This document shows positions 9,111 through 17,827 of a stretch of DNA of 64,000 nt, piece after piece (positions within the stretch are counted from its first letter, which is position 1; the number at the start of each line of letters is the position of its first letter). A model generated the notes under the pieces. It was not told the DNA's origin and did not search any database. It saw nothing but the letters and a program-made list of their open reading frames with translations. The stretch is from an uncultured Muribaculaceae bacterium (GTDB lineage: Bacteria; Bacteroidota; Bacteroidia; Bacteroidales; Muribaculaceae), in contig CAJUKX010000008.1 in assembly GCA_910586975.1 (NCBI GenBank), positions 32,671 through 96,670 of the forward strand, read 5' to 3'. Both the position numbers and the translations under genes were made by a program.

Positions 9111-10180
9111 TGTGCCAAGGATTCATAGTTCTATTTTCGCTCTTATCACTGCTCTTCGGCTACGACGAAGCTGAAATTGTATTTGCCGGAGATGCAATGA
9201 TGCATAAGGCTCAGATTGAAGCTGCACGGCAGAATAACGGGTCGTATGATTTCAATGAATATTTCTCTGAAATAGACGGTTATATAGGAAGCGCTGATTA
9301 TGCGGTAGTGAATCTTGAAACTCCGGTTTCAGCGCCTCCTCACACCGGCTACCCGTGTTTTAACGCGCCTGAGCAATACATTGATGCTCTTGCTGATGCC
9401 GGATTCGACCTTTTTCTCACCGCCAATAACCATACTCTCGATCGCCGCGACCGTGGCCTTGTAAGTACTATTGAGAATCTTGATAAACGCAATCTCGACC
9501 ATATAGGCACTTACAAGGATTCAGAGGAGAGAAGTTCAGCGATGCCCTTTATAAAGACGATAAACAATATAAAAGTAGCATTCATGAACTATACCTACGG
9601 AACTAATGGAATCGCCCCCGGCAACAAGGTAAAGGTAGACTATATAGACCGCAAGCTCATCAAGAACGATATAGAAGCTGCTCGCAGTGCCGGTGCCGAA
9701 TACATTATCGCATGTATCCACTGGGGCAACGAATATCAGATGCTTCCTTCGGCTGAACAGAAGTCTCTTGCACAGTTCATGCGTGATAATGGCGTGGATG
9801 CCATTATCGGAGGGCATCCGCACGTAATCCAGCCTATAGAGATTACCGATGGCGACTCAAAATTACTTACTGTTTATTCCTTGGGTAATTTCATATCCAA
9901 TATGAAGACAAAGGATACCCGCGGGGGTGCTTTGGTAAAAATAAGGCTGACCAGAGGCGATGATAATAAAGTAAGGCTGACCGACGCATCATACAGGCTT
10001 GTGTTTACAGAACCGGCCACTTCAACTCATAATTTCAGATTGAAATGGGTAGATAATTCCACAGATTACCGAGCAAAAGCATTCTCAGACTCAGCCAGGG
10101 CCATCTTCAATAAACACAATAAAAATATTACTGAAGATATACCCGGACACCTGTCAAGAATCCTGCAAACCGCGAATTAA
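9110..10180 (+). CDS. CapA/PGA_cap family metallophosphatase-like protein
   Basis: This 356-residue protein belongs to the CapA/PgsA capsule-biosynthesis family, which shares the calcineurin-like phosphoesterase fold. A short hydrophobic N-terminus (FIVLFSLLSLLF) suggests a signal or anchor sequence. Motifs are FAGDAMMH, NLETPVS, NNHTLDRRDRGL, the CIHWGNEY strand and GGHPHVIQP, then SLGNFISN. CapA of Bacillus takes part in poly-gamma-glutamate export, but most Bacteroidota members have no assigned substrate. The start at 9110 overlaps the folD stop; the frame is open further upstream but only inside folD. No PGA synthase genes (capB/capC) are nearby, so a polyglutamate role is not supported. 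Confidence 0.85.
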   Translation: MCQGFIVLFSLLSLLFGYDEAEIVFAGDAMMHKAQIEAARQNNGSYDFNEYFSEIDGYIGSADYAVVNLETPVSAPPHTGYPCFNAPEQYIDALADAGFDLFLTANNHTLDRRDRGLVSTIENLDKRNLDHIGTYKDSEERSSAMPFIKTINNIKVAFMNYTYGTNGIAPGNKVKVDYIDRKLIKNDIEAARSAGAEYIIACIHWGNEYQMLPSAEQKSLAQFMRDNGVDAIIGGHPHVIQPIEITDGDSKLLTVYSLGNFISNMKTKDTRGGALVKIRLTRGDDNKVRLTDASYRLVFTEPATSTHNFRLKWVDNSTDYRAKAFSDSARAIFNKHNKNITEDIPGHLSRILQTAN

Positions 10181-10216
10181 TTTAAAATAATTATCCGCCT
10201 TTTGACAATTTCTGCG

Positions 10217-10224
10217 TAACTTTG
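10217..10224 (+). promoter_or_regulatory. Probable -7 element of the tpiA promoter
   Basis: TAACTTTG at 10217-10224 matches the Bacteroidota -7 box exactly and lies 41 bases before the tpiA start. No TTTG sits at the usual 19-20 base distance upstream, so the -33 element is weak or absent. Confidence 0.55.
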
Positions 10225-10265
10225 CATAAAAATAATATTCAACAAAACTATAATACAATATCAAA

Positions 10266-11021
10266 ATGAGAAAGAACATTGTAGCAGGCAACTGGAAAAT
10301 GAACACAACCCTTCCCGAGGGTATCAAGCTTGCCGAAGAAGTAAATGCCGCTGTAGCAGCTGCAAAGCCCAATTGCGATGTAATCATCTGCGTACCCTTC
10401 ACCCACCTTGCACCCATTGCAGGTGTAATTGACCAGAACGTTCTCGGCCTTGGTGCTGAAAACTGCGCAAACCACGAAAAGGGCGCATACACCGGCGAAG
10501 TATCTGCACCCATGGTAGCTTCAACCGGCGCCAAATACGTGATTCTCGGTCACAGCGAACGTCGTCAGTACTACCACGAAGATTCTGCTATCCTGCGCGA
10601 GAAACTCGCACTTGCCCTTGCCAACGGTCTCACACCCATCTTCTGCATCGGTGAAGTTCTTGAAGAACGCGAAAACGGCTCTTTCAACGAAGTTGTAAAG
10701 ACTCAGATTGAAGAAGCTCTCTTCGACCTCAGCGCTGAAGACTTCTCTAAGATCATCCTTGCTTACGAACCCGTTTGGGCTATCGGCACAGGCAAGACCG
10801 CTACTCCCGAGCAGGCTGAAGACATGCACGCCCACATCCGCGCTACCATCGCTGCAAAATATGGCGAAGAAGTTGCCGCCAACACCTCAATCCTCTACGG
10901 TGGTTCATGCAAACCTTCAAACGCTGCCGAACTCTTTGCAAAGCCCGACATCGACGGTGGTCTCATCGGAGGTGCCGCTCTCAAGTGCGAAGACTTCATG
11001 GGCATCGTAAATGCATTCTAA
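10266..11021 (+). CDS. tpiA: Triose-phosphate isomerase
   Basis: TpiA interconverts dihydroxyacetone phosphate and glyceraldehyde 3-phosphate in glycolysis. The 251 residues carry all catalytic residues: Lys11 (AGNWKMN), His96 (GHSERR) and Glu168 (AYEPVWAIGTGKT), plus the phosphate-binding loop YGGS near the end. Codon use is strongly biased to C-ending codons, as in the aldolase and phosphofructokinase genes of this window, consistent with high expression. A clear intrinsic terminator follows, so the main transcript probably ends there. The next gene has its own promoter, which overlaps the region just after that terminator. Confidence 0.97.
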   Translation: MRKNIVAGNWKMNTTLPEGIKLAEEVNAAVAAAKPNCDVIICVPFTHLAPIAGVIDQNVLGLGAENCANHEKGAYTGEVSAPMVASTGAKYVILGHSERRQYYHEDSAILREKLALALANGLTPIFCIGEVLEERENGSFNEVVKTQIEEALFDLSAEDFSKIILAYEPVWAIGTGKTATPEQAEDMHAHIRATIAAKYGEEVAANTSILYGGSCKPSNAAELFAKPDIDGGLIGGAALKCEDFMGIVNAF

Positions 11022-11055
11022 TTCCGGATTTTAAATACATCTGACTTCTATAAAA

Positions 11056-11087
11056 GGAGATAACCGGCTTGGTTATCTCCTTTTTTT
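11056..11087 (+). terminator. Intrinsic terminator after tpiA
   Basis: A perfect 10-bp stem (GGAGATAACC at 11056-11065 with GGTTATCTCC at 11071-11080), a five-base loop and a run of seven T (11081-11087). Textbook form. Confidence 0.9.
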
Positions 11088-11096
11088 ATTACAACA

Positions 11097-11128
11097 TTTG
11101 CGACTGCAAGATTATTTTCTTAATTTTG
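11097..11128 (+). promoter_or_regulatory. Promoter of the SPOR protein-folE pair
   Basis: TTTG at 11097-11100, 20 bases, TAATTTTG at 11121-11128. It starts ten bases after the tpiA terminator and lies 24 bases before the ATG at 11153. Confidence 0.75.
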
Positions 11129-11152
11129 CACTTACTTTTTAACTGTAATGTC

Positions 11153-11653
11153 ATGAATTTAGTAAAACGTCTCTCAATATCATTGGTCGCTCTTGTTGCG
11201 ATTGTAGCCGGCAGCAAGGCTCAGACTATGTCTGCCGACACCATCGCCATCATACGACAGATAGAGTCTTCCGGAAACATACACGTATCCTACCCCGACG
11301 GCCTTTATAAAATCCTGTCAGTGGACAACATCACCGAGACTGTTAAGGAAGAAGACGAAGAACCTAAAAATTCAACGACTTCCAAATCATCTACCCGAGT
11401 AGGCTACCGTATTCAGGTTTTTGATGATAATAACGTACGCACGGCCCAGCATGAGGCCCAAAGCCGCAAACGACACATTGAGTCGCGTTTCCCGGAATAC
11501 AAAGTCTACACACAGTTCAATTCTCCCTATTGGCGTGTAAAAGTTGGAGACTTCCGCACAAGATCAGAAGCCGAAGCTGCCATGGCTGCCATACGTTCGG
11601 CATTTCCCGGCTATGGTGCACAGCTACGTGTGGTACGCGACAGAATTAACTAA
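11153..11653 (+). CDS. Exported SPOR-domain protein
   Basis: This 166-residue protein has an N-terminal signal peptide (basic MNLVKRL, a hydrophobic core, likely cleavage after SKA) and a C-terminal SPOR domain (about residues 83-166, with GYRIQVF, WRVKVGDFRTRSEAEAA and a final beta strand). SPOR domains bind denuded glycan strands of peptidoglycan, often at division sites, so a periplasmic cell-wall role is likely but not specific. The start at 11153 is chosen because the promoter lies just upstream. folE follows after 15 bases; I recall tpiA, a SPOR protein and folE also being neighbours in Bacteroides. Confidence 0.85.
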   Translation: MNLVKRLSISLVALVAIVAGSKAQTMSADTIAIIRQIESSGNIHVSYPDGLYKILSVDNITETVKEEDEEPKNSTTSKSSTRVGYRIQVFDDNNVRTAQHEAQSRKRHIESRFPEYKVYTQFNSPYWRVKVGDFRTRSEAEAAMAAIRSAFPGYGAQLRVVRDRIN

Positions 11654-11668
11654 ACCGGTTTCCATATA

Positions 11669-12259
11669 ATGAATGAAGAAATAAAAAAGCTCTCAGATAA
11701 CGAAAGAATAGAGCTGATAGCCGGACACCTCGACAAAATAATAACTCTGCTTGGCGAAGATGTAAGCCGCGAGGGGCTCGTGAAGACACCCATGCGTGCC
11801 GCCAAAGCTCTCTACTATCTGACCTCCGGTTATCGCACAGATGCATCCCGAACACTCGCAGAAGCATTGTTCGAGCACGAAGGCTCTAAAATTGTAACCG
11901 TTCGCGACATTGAATTTTATTCGATGTGCGAGCACCATGTCCTCCCGTTTTTCGGTCATATTTCCATCGCATACATTCCCGACAAGAAGATTGTGGGACT
12001 TAGCAAACTCGCCCGTGTGGTAAACGTGTGCGCTCGCAAACTGCAGGTACAGGAACGCCTTACCAGTGAAGTGGCAAATGTAATATCCCGTACTCTCGGT
12101 GCCAAGGGAGTGTTGGTTGTATGCGATGCTCGCCACATGTGCATGATGATGCGTGGTGTGGAGAAACAGGAATCAACAACCGTAACTGTAGAATATACAG
12201 GACTCTTTGACAGTGATTCCACCCTTAGAAGAGAGGCTATTGAGGCCTTGAAACATTGA
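11669..12259 (+). CDS. folE: GTP cyclohydrolase I
   Basis: FolE converts GTP to 7,8-dihydroneopterin triphosphate, the first step of folate (and queuosine-type pterin) synthesis. The 196-residue protein has the zinc ligands Cys87 and His90 (MCEHH) and Cys158 (DARHMCMMMRGV), and the family strand KIVGLSKLARVV. It follows the SPOR gene by 15 bases with no terminator between, so the two are probably one transcript. Together with folD it gives two folate genes in the window, in separate operons. Confidence 0.96.
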   Translation: MNEEIKKLSDNERIELIAGHLDKIITLLGEDVSREGLVKTPMRAAKALYYLTSGYRTDASRTLAEALFEHEGSKIVTVRDIEFYSMCEHHVLPFFGHISIAYIPDKKIVGLSKLARVVNVCARKLQVQERLTSEVANVISRTLGAKGVLVVCDARHMCMMMRGVEKQESTTVTVEYTGLFDSDSTLRREAIEALKH

Positions 12260-12317
12260 TGCAAAACAATTAATGAAAAAATTCCGTAATTACGTTCTTA
12301 TTACGAATTTTTTTTAT

Positions 12318-12325
12318 TACCTTTG
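12318..12325 (+). promoter_or_regulatory. Probable -7 element of the aldolase promoter
   Basis: TACCTTTG matches the TAnnTTTG consensus and lies 48 bases before the ATG at 12374. Only a partial -33 (GTTC) is found at the expected distance. The longer in-frame start at 12323 would lie inside this box, which supports 12374. Confidence 0.6.
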
Positions 12326-12373
12326 CAAAAGAAATTTTTTCTGATAGTTACAACTCTAATAATAAAACTCCAA

Positions 12374-13372
12374 ATGGTAAGTTACAAAGAATTAGGTCTT
12401 GTAAACACTCGCGAGATGTTTGCCAAGGCTATCAAGGGCGGCTATGCTATCCCCGCTTTCAACTTCAACAATATGGAGCAGCTTCAGGCTATCATCAAAG
12501 CTGCTTCTGAAGAAAAATCACCCGTTATTCTTCAGGTATCAAAGGGTGCCCGCAACTATGCCAACGCTACTCTCCTCCGCTATATGGCTCAGGGTGCTGT
12601 TGAATATGCCAAGGAACTCGGCTGGACCAATCCTCAGATTGTACTCCACCTCGACCACGGCGACAGCTTCGAACTTTGCAAAAGCTGCATCGACCTCGGC
12701 TTCTCTTCTGTAATGATCGACGGTTCTCATCTCCCCTACGAAGAAAACGTAGCCCTCACAAAGCAGGTAGTTGACTACGCTCACCAGTACGACGTAACCG
12801 TTGAAGGTGAACTCGGCGTTCTCGCCGGCGTTGAAGACGAAGTTTCTTCTGACCACCACACCTATACCGATCCCGAAGAAGTAATTGACTTCGCCACACG
12901 TACCGGTTGCGACTCTCTCGCTATCTCTATCGGTACTTCACACGGTGCTTACAAGTTCACTCCCGAACAGTGCACCCGCAACGAAGACGGCAAGCTCGTT
13001 CCCCCTCCTTTGGCTTTCGACGTTCTCGATGCTGTAATGGAAAAACTTCCCGGATTCCCCATCGTTCTTCACGGTTCTTCATCAGTTCCCCAGGAAGAAG
13101 TTGAAACCATCAACATGTTTGGCGGTAAACTCCCCGATGCAATCGGTATTCCCGAGGAACAGCTTCGCAAGGCTGCAAAGAGCGCCGTATGCAAAATCAA
13201 CATCGACTCAGACAGCCGTCTCGCCATGACTGCCGCTGTACGTCGCGTATTTGCTGAAAAGCCCGCTGAATTCGACCCCCGTAAATACCTCGGTCCGGCT
13301 CGCGACAACATGGAGAAACTTTACAAGCACAAGATTGTAAACGTTCTCGGTTCTGCCGGCAAAGCTGAATAA
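12374..13372 (+). CDS. fba: Class II fructose-bisphosphate aldolase
   Basis: The enzyme cleaves fructose 1,6-bisphosphate to the two triose phosphates; class II enzymes use a zinc ion. The 332-residue protein starts MVSYKELGLVNTREMF and has the zinc/catalytic segment HLDHGDSFE, MIDGSHLPYEENV, the EGELGVLAG strand and LHGSSSVPQEE. It fits the long class II form. Codon use is highly biased (CTC, ATC, TTC, GAC), matching tpiA and the PPi-phosphofructokinase, so expression is probably high. It has its own promoter and terminator and is likely monocistronic. Confidence 0.95.
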   Translation: MVSYKELGLVNTREMFAKAIKGGYAIPAFNFNNMEQLQAIIKAASEEKSPVILQVSKGARNYANATLLRYMAQGAVEYAKELGWTNPQIVLHLDHGDSFELCKSCIDLGFSSVMIDGSHLPYEENVALTKQVVDYAHQYDVTVEGELGVLAGVEDEVSSDHHTYTDPEEVIDFATRTGCDSLAISIGTSHGAYKFTPEQCTRNEDGKLVPPPLAFDVLDAVMEKLPGFPIVLHGSSSVPQEEVETINMFGGKLPDAIGIPEEQLRKAAKSAVCKINIDSDSRLAMTAAVRRVFAEKPAEFDPRKYLGPARDNMEKLYKHKIVNVLGSAGKAE

Positions 13373-13394
13373 TTCAGATTTTTAACGGAATATA

Positions 13395-13427
13395 AAGGTG
13401 GACACCACACAGGTGTTCACCTTTTTT
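13395..13427 (+). terminator. Intrinsic terminator after the aldolase gene
   Basis: The stem GGTGGACACC pairs with GGTGTTCACC (one G-T pair), followed by a run of six T after the stem's last C. It lies just after the aldolase stop codon. Confidence 0.88.
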
Positions 13428-13563
13428 AGTATATCATCGGGCCAATGATTCACATATTTTTTTTAAGATTTTTAATTTATCTCAATAAAAATTGCTTTTT
13501 CAGTTGTTCATATATTATCAACTACTTATTCTATAATCTATATTATAAAAATAACGCATAATA

Positions 13564-15180
13564 ATGAGCAATAAATCATCTACCGCCTCGTCCGGCGAGC
13601 AGTACACGGCTTCCGGACGCAAGAAACTCGTTTCAACGGCTAAAGGTTCTATTACCATGACAGCTATGGCAATTATGATTGTCACATCAATCCTTAGTCT
13701 CAGAGGACTACCCTCTGAAGCCAAGTATGGTGTGCAGTCAATTTTCTTTTATGTATTCGCGGCAATCGTGTTCTTGCTGCCTTATTCGCTGGTATGTGCC
13801 GAACTTGCGTCTACCTACACCAAGAGCGGCGGCCTGTATCGCTGGGTTTCAGAAGCTTTCGGCCCTCGCTGGGGATGGACTGCGATGTTTCTCGAATGGC
13901 AGACAGTAGTAATCTGGTTCCCAACAGTACTTATGTTTGGCGCCGCGTCGCTCGCATATATATTCTGGCCTGAGAGTTTCGATCAGGCTCTCGCATCCAA
14001 CAAATATTATGCGCTGAGCATAGCACTTATCATATACTGGGCTGCGACATTCAACGCATTCCGAGGACAACACTCCGCCAACAAACTCACAAACTACGGA
14101 GGTATGGTAGGTACTATCATTCCCGGCATCATTCTGATCGTGGCCACTATTGTGTACGTATGTCTTGGCAAACCTATTGCATTGGAAGATGTATCATTCC
14201 TTCCTGATTTTTCAAATGTAGGAACAATCGTTCTGGCAGCCTCCATATTCCTGTTTTACGCAGGTATGGAAATACAGGCTATCCATATCAATGATATGAA
14301 AGATCCGGCCAGGAATTTCCCAAAAGCCGTATTCCTTTCAATTATCATCATAGTGCTCGTGTATGCACTTGGCACCTTGGCCATTGGAATACTTGTACCA
14401 TCCAAAGACATCAATCTGTTGCAGGCCCTGCTCGTATCATACAAGTCGCTATGGTCAAGTTTCAACCTTGGTTGGGTTGGTAATATAATGGCCCTTTTCA
14501 TTATGTTTGGTGTTGTCGGTCAGATAAGCGCATTGGTCACCGGGCCATCTACCGGACTTATGGCTGTAGCTCAGTCAGGCTATCTGCCCCGCTCTATCCA
14601 GCGCACCAATAAGAATAGCGTCAACACTCGCATACTCTACATTCAGGGTATATTTGTATCTCTCATCTGTCTGTTGCAGATTATACTGCCTACGGTTGAA
14701 TCTGCATATCAGATTATGTCGCAGATGGCAACCATTATATATCTTGTGATGGTAATACTGATTTACGGAGCATTTATCCGTCTACGTCACACACAGCCAA
14801 ATAAAAAGCGTGGTTTCCGTGTACCCGGTGGCGTTATCGGAGAAATCATAGTATGTGTCGTAGGTATATCCGGAGCTCTTCTTGCATTAGTGCTCAGCTA
14901 CCTGCCACCGGCCCAGATTGCCACAGGCTCACCCATAGTTTACGTAGGAATCATCATAATTGGAGTGGGACTTATCATAGGACTGCCGTTGGTTGTGTAT
15001 CAGCTTAGAAAACCCTCATGGCGCAATCCCAATGCTCACTTCTATCCTTTTGACTGGCAAATCGAAGGCCGCAAGCCGTCGGAAGTATCCAAATGGGCTC
15101 CCGGTTATGTTCCTACCGAGGCAGAAGTTGAAGCCGCCGAGGATTCGGCAATCGCCAAACACGGTACAGATAAAAATTAA
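13564..15180 (+). CDS. GadC-like amino acid antiporter (APC superfamily)
   Basis: This is a 538-residue inner-membrane transporter with about 12 hydrophobic segments. Similarity to the glutamate:GABA antiporter GadC is visible in several places: the first helix region, SGGLYRWVSEAFGPRWGW, FLPDFSNVGTIV, the VPSKDINL loop, VTGPSTGLMAVAQ and FRVPGG. A hydrophilic C-terminal tail of about 50 residues could act like the C-plug of GadC. Substrate is uncertain: glutamate/GABA exchange is a family inference, and no glutamate decarboxylase or glutaminase gene lies beside it here. The 130-base AT-rich upstream gap holds no clear promoter match. A hairpin terminator follows. Confidence 0.82.
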   Translation: MSNKSSTASSGEQYTASGRKKLVSTAKGSITMTAMAIMIVTSILSLRGLPSEAKYGVQSIFFYVFAAIVFLLPYSLVCAELASTYTKSGGLYRWVSEAFGPRWGWTAMFLEWQTVVIWFPTVLMFGAASLAYIFWPESFDQALASNKYYALSIALIIYWAATFNAFRGQHSANKLTNYGGMVGTIIPGIILIVATIVYVCLGKPIALEDVSFLPDFSNVGTIVLAASIFLFYAGMEIQAIHINDMKDPARNFPKAVFLSIIIIVLVYALGTLAIGILVPSKDINLLQALLVSYKSLWSSFNLGWVGNIMALFIMFGVVGQISALVTGPSTGLMAVAQSGYLPRSIQRTNKNSVNTRILYIQGIFVSLICLLQIILPTVESAYQIMSQMATIIYLVMVILIYGAFIRLRHTQPNKKRGFRVPGGVIGEIIVCVVGISGALLALVLSYLPPAQIATGSPIVYVGIIIIGVGLIIGLPLVVYQLRKPSWRNPNAHFYPFDWQIEGRKPSEVSKWAPGYVPTEAEVEAAEDSAIAKHGTDKN

Positions 15181-15196
15181 CTGAAAATATCTATAA

Positions 15197-15230
15197 GAAT
15201 ACGCGGATTCATTGACTCCGCGTATTCTTT
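15197..15230 (+). terminator. Intrinsic terminator after the GadC-like gene
   Basis: A perfect 11-bp stem (GAATACGCGGA at 15197-15207 with TCCGCGTATTC at 15217-15227), a nine-base loop and only a short T run. Moderately strong. Confidence 0.75.
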
Positions 15231-15255
15231 ATGTCCTATAACATATACAATTTCG

Positions 15256-15286
15256 TTTGCCAAATAAAAAATAATACTTAATTTTG
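15256..15286 (+). promoter_or_regulatory. Promoter of the lplA-gcv operon
   Basis: TTTG at 15256-15259, 19 bases, TAATTTTG at 15279-15286. The start codon is 24 bases further on, so the untranslated leader is short and leaves no room for a riboswitch. Confidence 0.75.
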
Positions 15287-15310
15287 GGCAATTATCAATC
15301 TCTTATAAAG

Positions 15311-16312
15311 ATGAGACGCATTATACTGCCCGATGTGATTGATGCCGATGTTCCTTTTTACCTGTCGGTAGAGGAATGGTGTGCATACAATCTGCCTTCT
15401 GATGAATATTTTTTCGCATGGCAGGTAAATCCGAGCATTATTTGCGGCAGGCATCAGGAAATCGACAATGAGGTAAATCTTGAAGTTGCCGCAAAAGAGG
15501 GGATAAAAGTATGGCGACGCAAAAGCGGTGGCGGTGCTGTATTGGCCGATATGAACAATGTGATGTTTTCGTACATTACTCCGTCGCATGCAGTTCAGAC
15601 AAGTTTTGACAGCTATACCGGCATGATTTGCAAAATGCTCAACAATATGGGTATTGACGCAGAGTCAACCGGTAGAAATGACATAGCCGTAAACGGCCAT
15701 AAAGTTGCCGGTAACTCATTTCTGAAACTACCCGGGCGCAGCATTGTCCACGGAACAATGCTATACGACACCAACTTTGATATGATGGGTAAAGTACTTA
15801 CTCCTTCCAAGGCCAAGATGATGTCAAAAGGTGTTGTTTCGGTGCCTTCGCGTGTCACGACTCTAAAGAAATTGGGTATCAACATCAGTTGTCGAGAATT
15901 TATGGAACAAGCGCTCGACTTCCTTTGTCCATCAACAAATCATCCGGTAATAATAAATAACGAAGATCTTGCTGAAATTCTAAAAATAAGGGAATCGTAT
16001 ACAGATCCCGATTTTTTGAATTTTGGGAAAAAGGCAGAACGCAAAACATCCATGCGCACATATATTGAAGGCGTGGGTGAGTTAATCTTCAACTATAGCC
16101 TCGACCGCAAAGGGTGCATAAGCCGGCTCGAATTGAATGGCGACTTTCTGCCTTTAAAAGATATTCCCTCTCACTTTACATCACGATTTATCGGCTGCCG
16201 ACCCAAGCTGACGGAATTGCGAACAATTATCAATGATATCAACATACGCGAAATCATAACCGGATTAACCGAAGAAAAGCTCATTTCAGCTTTATCCTCA
16301 CTCCGTAACTAA
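15311..16312 (+). CDS. lplA: Lipoate--protein ligase A
   Basis: LplA activates free lipoate (or octanoate) with ATP and attaches it to a lysine of lipoyl domains. The 333-residue protein shows RRKSGGGAV (69-77), the lipoyl-AMP loop, and NGHKVAGNS with the catalytic Lys131; an accessory C-terminal domain is present (about 245-333). Start 15311 is chosen from family similarity (MRRIILPDVIDADVPFYLSVEE). It opens the glycine cleavage operon, 20 bases ahead of gcvT, so its obvious local substrate is the GcvH encoded two genes later. This suggests that scavenged lipoate loads the H protein. Confidence 0.93.
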   Translation: MRRIILPDVIDADVPFYLSVEEWCAYNLPSDEYFFAWQVNPSIICGRHQEIDNEVNLEVAAKEGIKVWRRKSGGGAVLADMNNVMFSYITPSHAVQTSFDSYTGMICKMLNNMGIDAESTGRNDIAVNGHKVAGNSFLKLPGRSIVHGTMLYDTNFDMMGKVLTPSKAKMMSKGVVSVPSRVTTLKKLGINISCREFMEQALDFLCPSTNHPVIINNEDLAEILKIRESYTDPDFLNFGKKAERKTSMRTYIEGVGELIFNYSLDRKGCISRLELNGDFLPLKDIPSHFTSRFIGCRPKLTELRTIINDINIREIITGLTEEKLISALSSLRN

Positions 16313-16332
16313 TACCATAATAGAAAAAACCG

Positions 16333-17421
16333 ATGAAGAAAACCTGCCTACATTCAAATCACACAGCCCTCGGAGCCCTCATGTCGCCCTTCGGAGGTTT
16401 TGACATGCCTATCAGCTATGAAGGCATAGAAGCTGAACATCGCGCCGTACGCGAAGGCGTCGGAGTCTTTGATGTTTCCCACATGGGAGAAGTGCTCATA
16501 TCCGGCCCGCAGGCCACGCTTTTTGTAAACTACATTTTCACCGGCGATATATCTGCACTTGAACCGGGAAAAGTCATCTACGGCATGATGCTCAATGAAA
16601 ACGGCGGTGTAGTTGATGATCTGTTGGTTTACAAACGCAGCGACTCTGAATACTTCCTGGTGATTAATGCATCTAATATCGACAAAGACGTAGCATGGAT
16701 CAAAGCCCATGCAGAGAAGTATGATGTGACAGTTGAAGATCAATGCGAATATTGGTCGGAACTTGCCATACAGGGACCTCGCGCCGAAGATATTATCAAG
16801 ACTGTACTCGGAATTGACGGCAGTGACCTCTCTTTCTACACCTTCAAGGACATCAAGGCCGATAATGGAATGCCAATAGTACTGTCGCGCACAGGATACA
16901 CAGGAGAAGACGGATTTGAGCTCTATGCGCCTGCTGAAGTCATTGTAAGCGCGTGGGAAAAGCTGATGCAGGCCGGTGTAGCTCCATGTGGACTGGGTTG
17001 CCGCGATACACTGCGCTTCGAGGCCGGACTTCCTCTATACGGTGACGAACTGACTGATGAGATAACACCTCTTGAAGCCGGTCTCGGCATGTTTGCCAAG
17101 GTTGATAAAGAAGGCTTCATTGGTCGCGATGCTCTTGTAGCTCAGAAAGCAGAAGGCCTTAAGCGTAAAGTTGTAGGTCTTGAAATCGAAGGTCGTGCAA
17201 TCCCTCGCCACGGATATGATGTGCTTGATACAGATGGTAATAAAGTTGGCGAAATCACCACCGGATATCATTCCATTACTCTTGACCGCAATCTTGCCAT
17301 GGCTTTGGTAGATTCAAGATTTGCTGCACTTGACACCCAGCTCCAAGTGCAGGTTCGACGTAAGGTATTTCCCGCCAAGGTCATCAAAAAACGCTTCTAT
17401 ACACCTAAGTATAAAAAATAA
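16333..17421 (+). CDS. gcvT: Glycine cleavage system T protein (aminomethyltransferase)
   Basis: GcvT takes the aminomethyl group from lipoylated H protein and passes its carbon to tetrahydrofolate, releasing ammonia and 5,10-methylene-THF. The 362 residues have the family length; visible segments are GGFDMPISYEG, FDVSHMGEV, SRTGYTGEDGFE and CGLGCRDTLRFEAGLPLYG, then the C-terminal GCV_T_C domain. gcvH follows after 31 bases. All glycine cleavage components are encoded consecutively here. Confidence 0.96.
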   Translation: MKKTCLHSNHTALGALMSPFGGFDMPISYEGIEAEHRAVREGVGVFDVSHMGEVLISGPQATLFVNYIFTGDISALEPGKVIYGMMLNENGGVVDDLLVYKRSDSEYFLVINASNIDKDVAWIKAHAEKYDVTVEDQCEYWSELAIQGPRAEDIIKTVLGIDGSDLSFYTFKDIKADNGMPIVLSRTGYTGEDGFELYAPAEVIVSAWEKLMQAGVAPCGLGCRDTLRFEAGLPLYGDELTDEITPLEAGLGMFAKVDKEGFIGRDALVAQKAEGLKRKVVGLEIEGRAIPRHGYDVLDTDGNKVGEITTGYHSITLDRNLAMALVDSRFAALDTQLQVQVRRKVFPAKVIKKRFYTPKYKK

Positions 17422-17452
17422 ACAACATATATAACCCTAAAAATAAATAATC

Positions 17453-17824
17453 ATGACATATTTCCTTCCCTCTCACGAATACGCCCGCATCGAAGACAAT
17501 CTCGCTTATATAGGAATCTCTAAGTTTGCTGCAGAACAGCTTGGCAACGTTGTATACGTAGATATGCCTGAAGTAGACGATGAAGTTGTTGCCGGCGAAG
17601 AATTCGGCGCAATAGAAAGCGTAAAAGCTGCCAGCGACCTCTTCTCTCCTGTAAGCGGTACTGTAGTTGAAATAAACGAAGAACTTCTCGACAATCCTAA
17701 ACTCGTCAATGAAGATCCCGAAAAACACTGGATCATCAAGGTAGAAATGAGTGATCCTTCAGAACTCGAAAAACTTCTTTCACCCGAAGCATACGCCAAG
17801 GTTTGTGAAGCAGAAAAGCATTGA
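17453..17824 (+). CDS. gcvH: Glycine cleavage system H protein (lipoyl carrier)
   Basis: GcvH is the small lipoylated carrier that shuttles the aminomethyl intermediate between the P, T and L proteins. It has 123 residues, the normal length, and the lipoylation site is Lys58 in IESVKAASD. The N-terminus HEYARIEDNLAYIGISKFA is typical. It is a likely target of the LplA encoded at the head of the operon. The gene for the GcvP alpha subunit starts three bases after its stop codon. Confidence 0.97.
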   Translation: MTYFLPSHEYARIEDNLAYIGISKFAAEQLGNVVYVDMPEVDDEVVAGEEFGAIESVKAASDLFSPVSGTVVEINEELLDNPKLVNEDPEKHWIIKVEMSDPSELEKLLSPEAYAKVCEAEKH

Positions 17825-17827
17825 ATC

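Noticed and set aside
15231..15310. Glycine riboswitch ahead of the gcv operon
   Set aside because: The promoter ends 24 bases before the lplA start codon, leaving no room for an aptamer, and lplA runs almost directly into gcvT.
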